NCBI GenBank assembly: GCA_002633025.1
Contig: NMRB01000057.1
Span: forward strand, 498,945 to 562,944
Direction: 5' to 3'
Source: Notospermus geniculatus
Taxonomy: Eukaryota > Nemertea > Pilidiophora > Heteronemertea > Lineidae
DNA length: 64,000 nt
Notes under the pieces: model-generated
Told to the model about the DNA's origin: nothing
The model's input: only the letters and a program-made list of their open reading frames with translations
The model's database searches: none
Program-made: the position numbers and the translations under genes
Shown here: in pieces, positions 53,401-64,000 of the stretch
How positions within the stretch are numbered: the stretch's first letter is position 1
Layout of the letters: each line of letters opens with the position of its first letter

Positions 53401-56400
53401 TTCCAAACAATCAGAAATCGATGAGGATTAATGCCCCAGTACTTTGAACTTCGATATTCTATCTCGGGTTTCATACGAATCCTTTCAGTGGATGGTAACT
53501 GGGGCCCGTGGTATCCGTGGGATGAGTGTTCCGTGACGTGTGGCGGTGGCGTGCAGGTCCGGAAGAGACAGTGCAACAACCCACCACCGGTGCACGGAGG
53601 AATGGACTGTGAGGGAAACAGCACTGATACCAGAGCTTGCGGGAACAAAATATGCCCAGGTGAGATACAACCCCCAGAAACTCAGACCCTAGCACTCCCT
53701 ACAATGCGCACAAACGTGCGAGGGAATGAGTATTTGCGAAACCCTATTGTTTCAGGAAGGGGACGCCATATAGTAGGGCTATGCTGAGATCATGACAGAC
53801 TCAAAGCTTTCCACGATTTCAAGCATCGTTGAGTCAAAATAGGCGTACCCACCGGTACAAACGGCTCGAATTACCCCGCCATAAGCCCACAGCCGCTGGC
53901 ATAGAAGCCGAGTCGGTCGATATTCACGACGAATGTACGCTCTCCTCTGTGAATATCAATTCAAGAGATTTTATCATCCAGCGGAAATAAGTTGGATTGA
54001 GACGACTTTTTACAGAACATTCGAGTGACATCGGCACGAAGCATTAAGAAATAAGAGAAATCTTTCTTTCCAAGTCATTATACATTCTCTTCGTTCTTTC
54101 AGTTCACGGTGAATGGTCTGATTGGTCAGAGTTCTCAGAATGTAGCGTCACGTGCGGCAAGGGCGTGAAAGTACGCATGCGTGAATGTAACAATCCTGCC
54201 CCGACTTATGGCGGTCGGTGGTGCCGTGGGAGGTCCATTCAACAGAAGAAATGCCACCTGAAGATGTGTCCAAGTGAGACTGCTTTACTTTCTTCCTTTG
54301 GGAGTTGTGGGACTCGACTGAGAAGTCTTGAGTTCGACAGGTGGTCACTGGAGCGGCGGCGTTCCTAGCTGCAGGAACGGACGCTAAAATCGACCACAGA
54401 ATTGGACCACTCCAGCAATATGCACGATGTGGTTTCTTGCATTGAAAATTCAAGAAAATCAATACTTCAATAAACGTCATAACATCACGTTTCTCAATAA
54501 ATGGCAATATAGAGATGGGCCATTTGCAAGATGGAACCCTTTGATGTGTAATTCGATTTAGTTTCGTATCTGTCAGTCAATCCATCCATGAAGATGTTCT
54601 CCGAGTTGGATAAATGAACACAGGAACACAAAATACTGGTAAATATTGACATAAGCTTATTTCCTCTTTTGTCGTTTAGTTGATGGAGGATGGTCCCTCT
54701 GGAGCTCATGGTCTCATCCCACTATCTCTTGCGGAGAAGGAGCACAGAAGCGGACGCGAAGCTGTGACAGTCCTTCGCCGCAGTTTGGAGGGAGGCCGTG
54801 CGAGGGTGACTCGGAGGAAATGAAGAAATACAAACACAGAAGGAAGTGTCCGAGTAGGTTGCAAACATTGACAGCTTCCACTACGCCTTCGAGCCGATCG
54901 CTGCGTTTTTTTGCACACAAAGGGCATTGCCGCATAGACCTATGTCTCACTGAATATCAGGATGACAGCAAGATGAACATCTGAGCAGATGGCGACAGCT
55001 TGTTCGTCATTCAAATTTAGAGACGACCACTTTCCACTCATCAAAATCGGCAATGACCAAATGGTCATTTCAACAGAGCCAAAGCCAAAAACAGCTTTAA
55101 GACCGATCACACCTTCTTCAGTAGGGAATACGGACCAAAAATGTTGAAAGCCCATTCACCTATTTCTCTGACAATTTCAACATTTCAGTCGACGGAGGTT
55201 GGACCGAATGGACCGCTTTCGGCCAGTGTAACGCACCCCCTTGTGAGCGAGGATTCCAACTCCGCTCCAGGAGCTGCTCCGAACCACGCCCTCAGTTCGG
55301 AGGACGCTACTGTCTCGGGAGAACCATTGAGAAACAAGAATGCACAAACCATGACGACTGTCATAAAGGTAACTAGGACGCTAAAGAATAGGAGGACAGA
55401 CGTACATATCTATATGCGTGGGGTTGAAGAGAAACCAGAGTTACTGAAACTATAGTTACTGAACGGAACATCTAATGCTGTCATCAGCAAACTTCCGCCA
55501 ATACCCTGCAAATGATGGCCTAGACGTGATGTACAAGTGAATCAGCTGCAATGATGCACCAGCAAGTTCTGAGAACTACAACGTTGGCCACTTCAGAAAA
55601 TAAGCCAACTACATGTACTCTCCATTGAGAAAGAGCTAATAGTGGTTAAAACCGAAATCGTAACATTTCAGTTGACGGTGGATGGTGCGAGTACAGTCAG
55701 TGGGGACCGTGCACACTGACATGTGGGGACAGCCTCGACATCAGCTACAGGACCAGAACGAGAGAGTGCGCATGCCCAGTACCAAAGAATGGCGGGAAAG
55801 ACTGCAACGGTAAGCTGAATGACTGTCCAAAATTCTGGACAGCGTCACCTCCGTCATTTCAGCGAGTTACAAGCAATCGAACTCGAGGTGGACATAGAAT
55901 TTTATGCAGTATCCCCCTTACTCATCACTCCAGTTGTCTTTTTAGGGGAACACTTTCAAAATGAAGACTGCGTGATCGCCCAGTGTGAGAAGAGACCGCC
56001 AGAGCCGGTGGAGACAGTGACAGAGGCACCACTCATTGAAGCATCAGGTAAGACCTCGGGGTGACAAGGAAATGTGTTTCCTGCTCGAATAGAGGAACAT
56101 CGTCACTCAAATGTGTCTGGAACCTCGAGTAAAACGCAGTCTCCGGACTTCAGAGATTATTTTGAAAAGCTGACCAATCAGCATCCTGACAGACCGAATG
56201 TGTGAGCCTAACCCCGGGATGACCAATCAGGGACTATGTTAGCAGAAGCAGAAGCAGTGTGACCATGGTGATGTAATGAACTTGTAACTCAATTTTATGC
56301 TTGCTGCAGGTCAAAATCCGTCTGAAAGACCGAAGGGTTGCATCAACGGCCCCGGATCAGGCGATTTCTCCGATGGAAGTGACGTCAACTGCGACCAGGT

Positions 56401-56745
56401 GAATATTAGGGCCTATCACGAAAATTCCGTCATCCTGATCGTTCAAGGGACAACGTGTAGGGGAAACCATACATGGTGACTTTGATTCGCCGCCCCCAAT
56501 GTGTAAACACCAGAAAACATCTGACCTGTCTAGGTTGGCGTCCAATTCTAAGCATTTTTTCAAATGCTTAAAAAGCATTTTAAACCGAGAAAGTTTTTAA
56601 AATGCTTTTTAAGCATTTGAAAAAATGCTTAGAATTGGACGCCAACCTAGACAGGTCAGATGCCTCCACTGAAATGCCGACAAGAATTTTACGTCGCTTT
56701 CCTTCTTCGTTACAGGAACCAGACGAGTATCTCGACCCGCAGTAA
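26492..56745 (+). CDS. CFP: Properdin-like secreted protein with six thrombospondin type 1 repeats
   Basis: Vertebrate properdin stabilises the alternative-pathway C3 convertase. Exons: 26492-26555 (signal peptide MHLCRGLYLAISVILLALT, predicted), 48520-48647 and 50485-50641 (N-terminal domain: DADLCYRKF, GGCRGMM, ESCCEKK, FKCISC, the same six-Cys order as properdin), 52879-53022 (TSR1), 53489-53659 (TSR2), 54103-54273 (TSR3), 54680-54853 (TSR4), 55189-55368 (TSR5), 55672-55809 and 55946-56047 (TSR6, split), 56310-56398 and 56716-56745 (tail, TAA). All junction phases agree; total 1548 nt gives 515 residues, against 469 for human properdin from memory. TSR motifs such as WTEWSEW, CSVTCGGG and CNNPPP are clear. 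TSR4 lacks two cysteines. ATTAAA at 56858 may serve polyadenylation. The first exon is assigned only by phase and signal peptide across a 22-kb intron with gaps. An unrelated TSR protein is possible but less likely given the N-terminal domain and six repeats. Confidence 0.75.
26968..27122. mobile_element. Hairpin MITE
   Basis: CTAGGGCCGTATGCACCAA at the left and TTGGTGCATACGGCCCCTAG at the right, with AAGATAATCTT and ACAACTTTTC pairing further in. About 155 bp. The end words resemble the element at 11270-11377. Confidence 0.75.
29079..29238. mobile_element. Hairpin MITE
   Basis: TAAAGCCGCCCATACACG and its reverse CGTGTATGGGCCGCTTTA bound 160 bp, with an inner inverted pair GCAATATTATTGCACAATAT. 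Non-coding. Confidence 0.75.
30371..30674. repeat. Five-unit array of CCAAT-box plus E-box modules
   Basis: Five degenerate units of roughly 50-70 bp, each with CTGATTGGACGCAGCT-type sequence (ATTGG is an inverted CCAAT box) and ending in the palindromic E-box CACGTG at 30434, 30484, 30543, 30606 and 30669. Units mostly begin with ATAAATG-like words. It may be a minisatellite, or a cluster of NF-Y and bHLH-ZIP type sites. Function is inference. Confidence 0.7.
32470..32747. repeat. C-rich then G-rich inverted stretch at a gap edge
   Basis: The left half has CCCCTGGACATTCCTCCCC and the right half GGGGGAATGTCCTGGGGGG, forming an inverted pair. It ends in a run of G at the start of 398 N (32748-33145). 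The structure is hairpin- and quadruplex-prone, which would explain the gap. Confidence 0.55.
32748..33145. other. Assembly gap
   Basis: 398 consecutive N. Open frames running across it are not real. Confidence 0.99.
42807..42990. repeat. 18-bp minisatellite TTATTCTTCATGTACAAG
   Basis: About four clean units (42815-42890) and several decayed ones to 42990, with insertions of TGTACTGTACAAG. Open frames made of MFKLFFMYKL-type repeats are translations of this satellite. Confidence 0.8.
43467..43538 (+). mobile_element. tRNA-like SINE head or tRNA pseudogene
   Basis: Box A TGGCCGAGTGG (43475-43485) and a box B-like GGTTCGATACG (43519-43529). It shares GAGCAGAAGGTC-CGGGTTCGAT with the SINE at 21386. 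The box B mismatch and lack of clean stems argue against a functional tRNA. Confidence 0.5.
46040..46881. mobile_element. DNA element with 21-bp terminal inverted repeats, containing a gap
   Basis: ATCGGGACACGGCGGACAAAA at 46040 returns in reverse as TTTTGTCCGGCGTGTCCCGAT ending at 46881. An inner pair GGAGGGGGCGCCA and TGGCGCCCCCTC also matches. The element includes 80 N (46442-46521). No transposase is seen; it is likely non-autonomous. Confidence 0.7.
46442..46521. other. Assembly gap
   Basis: 80 consecutive N. Confidence 0.99.
46882..48519 (+). other. Predicted properdin-like intron 1, last part
   Basis: No exon seen apart from the acceptor TTTTTTTCTTCCAG at its end. It contains one hairpin MITE at 48152-48274. 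Confidence 0.5.
48152..48274. mobile_element. Hairpin MITE
   Basis: CAGGGCCCATATTCATAAAA and its reverse TTTTATGAATATGGATCCTG bound 123 bp, with inner TAGTTG and CAACTA pairing. Confidence 0.7.
49018..49295. repeat. 126-bp tandem array of nested hairpins
   Basis: The unit starts at 49018, 49144 and 49270, an exact 126-bp period; the third is partial. Each full unit contains two inverted repeats: AGAGGCCAAAAGGAGGC-type arms around a short loop, and CGGTGTATTTCAC with GTGAAATAACCG. Confidence 0.85.
50290..50430 (-). mobile_element. tRNA-derived SINE, reverse orientation
   Basis: On the minus strand it has box B GGTTCGATCCC (50371-50381) followed by GGTGTGAAATGGGTACCTGG. The same order is seen in the SINE at 21386 (GTGTAAAAGGGGTACCTGG), so both belong to one family. 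Confidence 0.65.
50642..52878 (+). other. Properdin-like intron 3
   Basis: Non-coding intron of 2.2 kb between the N-terminal domain and TSR1. The open frame at 51400-51999 on the minus strand has no domain signal. A short GGCTGG/GTCTGT-rich stretch lies near 52712-52750. Confidence 0.6.
56518..56662. mobile_element. 145-bp near-perfect hairpin in the last properdin-like intron
   Basis: CATCTGACCTGTCTAGGTTG and its reverse bound the element. Arms of about 65 bp pair almost perfectly around a loop near CCGAGAAAG. It sits in the 317-bp intron 56399-56715. Confidence 0.8.
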
Positions 56746-57058
56746 ATGTGATAGAAGACAAAGAGAATTTGGGCACAGCGTTTTCCTGGAACGTGTACAT
56801 AAATGTAGAATATACTGCTAATCGTTTATCATAAAATTTGTAAATGGATATTTATCAATTAAATGTGAATACAAGAACCAAAACTGTTGTGTTATAAAGG
56901 CAACATACGCTATATTATCAGCTTGTGTAATAGGCAGGAAAATGTCTGCAGAGGTTTTATGTACGCACAAGGACTTTCAGTATGATGTTTTCTACCATAT
57001 ACGTGTAGGGGAAAATTCATCATTTAACTGTACAATACACGGGTGGGAATCTCAACAA

Positions 57059-57189
57059 TAGGGAGTTTTGCAAAGCCCCCGAAACGCCAACGCGAACGCC
57101 AAACCCATTGTTCGACGCCACGAAGAGAGGACCGAACAAAAGGCTAGACGTTCGCGTTGGCGTTTCGGGGGCTTTGCGAAAACTCCCTA
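57059..57189. mobile_element. Hairpin MITE
   Basis: TAGGGAGTTTTGCAAAGCCC and GGGCTTTGCGAAAACTCCCTA bound 131 bp. Arms include CGAAACGCCAACGCGAACG. Confidence 0.8.
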
Positions 57190-58439
57190 ATGGCAACAGG
57201 AACGTGAACCCATAATTCTTCCTCGACTCTCAAACTGAGCTAAAATTACAGGGAGAAAAACCACGTGCTCAGTGCTTATTTAAATGTATGTGCCTATAGA
57301 TGTCGTCAGTTCACTGACTTGTCTTCAAAACTCTAAATCATGGAAAACAATATCGGAAACCGTAACAGCTTCAACTTCATGTGGATAAGGATAAGGGGCA
57401 TTATTCCGCATCGTGTTTGCCATCTTCAATGTACCCGTAATTCTTAATTCAAATTTCATCTCGCCCCATAAAAAAGCAACACCGTGTAAATACTATACCC
57501 GATGTCTTAATGTGTCGGTTATTACTTCTTAGCGAGGTCCATGTAGTTTGTGTGTAACTGTTTAACAAACTGAACACCCTTCGAAATCAGGGCAGACTTT
57601 TCCGTGATGGAAATTGTCCAACCAGAAGAGAAGTATGGCTGCTGTGAGCAGCGCTGCCGTCGCGGTCCCCTACCGAATCTGGGGACTACAAAAAAAATCG
57701 CATTCGCAGCAATATGCCATTGAAGGTAAACTCATTCAAACTAGAAGAATACATGTATTCCTACACACAATCACATACATGTATAATAACTGATTGATTT
57801 CGGAAGGGTTTTTTCAGTGCAAGTTATGCACTTTCATTCGTGACACGTCGGCTTTGCGGCGACGGACCCGAACCCAATTGGAGCCAGTATCGTCGCCTCA
57901 GTGTAGGCCTGTGTATATAAATGTATATTTATTGTTTCAAATTATATTGTTGCATTATTAAATGTTACCAGTACAGTAGATGATGTAACCTTGGTTTTCG
58001 TGTACAGCAACATTTACTAAATGTATTGATAATTGGGCAACTAGAACTATTGGAAGAGTTTAAATCCGCCTGTACGAATAGGCCTAGGCCTACTTTTCCT
58101 TCTTCTGCCTTATTCAACCGGGAGAAAGCGACCTGACAAATGAAGCAGGGACAGGGTAGACCATCATGCATGACTTCGCTATAAATTCAACGAATATTTT
58201 TTACGATTCGATATCTTCACCTGTGCACCATCACAATCAAATGTAGTCAATGAGAGACCAGTGTCAATGTCAAAGCTGCCACAATCATTACAATATTCCA
58301 ATAGCTACAAAATGCAAATTGCAGCTGGTTTGGTGACCATGCACTCCCAGCTTTGGTTATTCATGTTAAAGTACGACTCGAAACAATGATACCGGTATCT
58401 GAAAATCCCGGGGAGAAAATGAGATAATCCTATTTCATT

Positions 58440-59825
58440 AGTAGCGTGTAGACGAGGTTGATCGCTATGATAGTATACATGTGAACTGTTATGTGAATAA
58501 AATTATTTCGATTTCTTACATGTTGGCCATTTTCTTCAATTGGCATTACCCTTCAAAAGTTCTGTGCGAAGACCACAGACTAAACTGACAAGGATGCAGG
58601 TCATCATACTCGGTATTTGACTTCGAATGTGGCACTATCAGCAGTGCTTTTCAGTGGGTAGGCCTATAAGCAGAAATATACCGGTGGGCCTATTACTGAT
58701 ATCATCATACGGTAACTAAACAGCAGAGGCGTAGCTAGCGGGGGGGCAGGGGGGCTAATGCCCCCCAGGTGGTCCGGAAAAATGTGTTTTTCATGCACAT
58801 TTTGACCGAAAATTAGCAAAATATGGTCTTTTGCCCCCCCCTGGCCAAAAAGCTAGCTACACCCCTGAACAGTCGGCCTATTGGAAAGAATACGAAAATG
58901 GCAAAGGGTTCAACCCCATAAATACGTGTAGACCTATTGAAGTGACAGATGTGACGCAAGACGACGACGAACGGTGGGGCTCAGAAAAAGACCGCACTCG
59001 TAAACGTTAGGCAACTCCAGCTAACCACAGAACCAAAGAATGCGCCAAAAATGTTCCATGTGCATGGTACATTCTTTGTCTGTTGCTGTCACAGAACTGC
59101 GATGACGAACTAGGAACTTCATTATTAGGCCTACCGCGGATGCTAGTCCCGGGATGCTAGTAAACCGGTTCATACGGAAGACCGGAATACACCGGAATCC
59201 GTATTTTGGCGTATTTCGGTGTATTCCGGTCTTCTTACGGATCCCTAGTAAACGCATGCAATGACGAAATGAAAATTTATGATGGTCATAATCGACAGGC
59301 TAGCCTATATATACATATTTCTGTAAATAAGATAGGCCTAATTTCGATTTCTCACACTCTGGTCATTTAGGCTAACTAATTTCTTGAGTTGGTATAACTC
59401 AACCCAAATCAGACATTGGGGAGAACTAGCCGAGGAAAAAATGGATTTCGGGGCCATAGACTGGCGAATGCGGGTTCACAGTAGTATGCAGTGACGAATT
59501 AAAATTGAAAAGGGGGTAGGATTACATTGACAGCAACACAGTTATGTAAATAAGATAATTTCGAATTCCTCCTACACGATGGTCATTGTCCAATTCTGTC
59601 GAGTTGGCATTACCAACTGCCAAGGCCCAAATCATAGGGGAGAACGAACAGGGAAATGCATTTCAGAGCGCGGCTGGCGAATGGTTCACAGTATAGCATG
59701 CAATGGCGAAAGTAAAAATTGACAGTAATACATGTATACATGTACCCCGGTACACAGTTTGTAAATACGATCTTACGATTTCATGCACGTTGGTCATTAC
59801 CAACCAAAATCATAGAGAACACTTT
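58440..59825. repeat. Diverged tandem units of about 210-230 bp
   Basis: Units beginning GCATGCAATGACGAA recur at about 59254, 59484 and 59697, each with GTAAATA-AGAT, CGATTTC and GGTCATT words. A weaker unit lies near 58440-58600 and is separated from the others by the MITE. Confidence 0.6.
58724..58867. mobile_element. MITE with CAGAGGCGTAGCTAGC ends
   Basis: Terminal inverted repeats CAGAGGCGTAGCTAGC and GCTAGCTACACCCCTG, followed inward by G/C runs. AACAG flanks both sides (58719-58723, 58868-58872) as a target duplication. Confidence 0.8.
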
Positions 59826-59988
59826 AAAAAACAAAGACTGCAAAGAAGGTTCAAGAACAGCATTGCACGCGCGCAAGCAAAACGGACAGTCGACGATGCA
59901 ATGACCATTAAAAAATGAAAATCATCGTAATTACACAAGTCACACGAAAGACAAAACTACACTGTATGTCTAATACAATCTCGAGATT

Positions 59989-59994
59989 TTTATT
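59989..59994 (-). terminator. Polyadenylation signal of the PHD/zinc-finger gene
   Basis: AATAAA on the minus strand (TTTATT on plus), 284 nt after the stop codon at 60278. It is the nearest candidate and would serve both terminal exons. Confidence 0.45.
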
Positions 59995-60277
59995 TGCAGT
60001 AATTAGAACTTCAGACAAACATTTTCTCAAAAATTTCCAAACACTTAGACTCAGGTTTATCAATAATTTTCAACCCAAACGCTGTGTAGTAATTATCAGG
60101 AATGCTTTTTTAACAAACATCACAGGGGAAAACCATTTGACACATAATCATGAAAACGGGACACTATTCGTAACTTCAGATGTGATGTTCTGAAGAGATC
60201 ATAAACTCCGACCAGCCGCCTCAAAATACCACTAAATGACTGAAATGTCAAAAAATTTCAATGAAAAGCCCTAGCTT

Positions 60278-64000
<3,723 letters not shown>

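Larger units (their letters stand above)
56746..59988. other. Intergenic region between converging genes
   Basis: No gene seen. It contains hairpin MITEs (57059-57189 and 58724-58867), an imperfect inverted repeat near 59170-59240, and diverged tandem units. Confidence 0.6.

Noticed and set aside
56518-56662. microRNA precursor
   Set aside because: Arms are too long and too perfect, and a MITE explains them better; many similar hairpins occur in the window.

Overview
The window is eukaryotic, from an invertebrate deuterostome, most likely a cephalochordate (Branchiostoma-like). The reasons are short phase-conserved introns with GT-AG borders, vertebrate-type immune and plasma protein families, dense hairpin MITEs, frequent AGGCCTA-type words, and near-identical long duplicate blocks of the kind produced by a very heterozygous genome. 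The species call is inference. Identifications rest on reading translations and splice phases by eye; no database search was run.

Layout. (1) 134-5436 and 5772-10900, + strand: two near-identical copies of an inter-alpha-trypsin-inhibitor heavy chain (ITIH) gene (end of VIT domain, vWA domain, the Asp-Pro cross-linking site, C-terminal domain). A single N bounds the copies at 5689 and 11153. The first copy has a 2-base frameshift, and each copy carries its own MITE. (2) 12.4-25.2 kb, + strand: four small secreted C-type-lectin-like genes in the order A1, B1, A2, B2. They form two tandem units, and the second unit begins inside a broken third copy of the ITIH last exon (17525). (3) 26.5-56.7 kb, + strand: a properdin-like gene. 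It has a predicted signal-peptide exon at 26492, a 22-kb first intron full of repeats and two assembly gaps, then a properdin N-terminal domain in two exons, six thrombospondin type 1 repeats and a short tail. The spliced model stays open for 515 codons with matching phases at every junction. (4) 56.7-60 kb: intergenic repeats between converging genes. (5) 60.0-63.6 kb, - strand: the 3' part of a gene with a KMT2E-type PHD finger that can be spliced, in the same phase, to either of two large C2H2 zinc-finger exons.

Themes. The first 57 kb link extracellular-matrix and innate-immunity type secreted proteins: ITIH, C-type lectin-like proteins and properdin, the positive regulator of the alternative complement pathway in vertebrates. 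The zinc-finger gene is a nuclear, chromatin-type factor and is unrelated in function.

Mobile DNA. Most non-coding sequence is made of MITEs and fold-back elements. The largest is a 1.47-kb near-perfect fold-back with TTAA target duplications inserted inside a tRNA-derived SINE (21642-23108). Other structures are palindromes of 105-160 bp, a 126-bp tandem array of hairpins, an E-box/CCAAT-box array and an 18-bp minisatellite.
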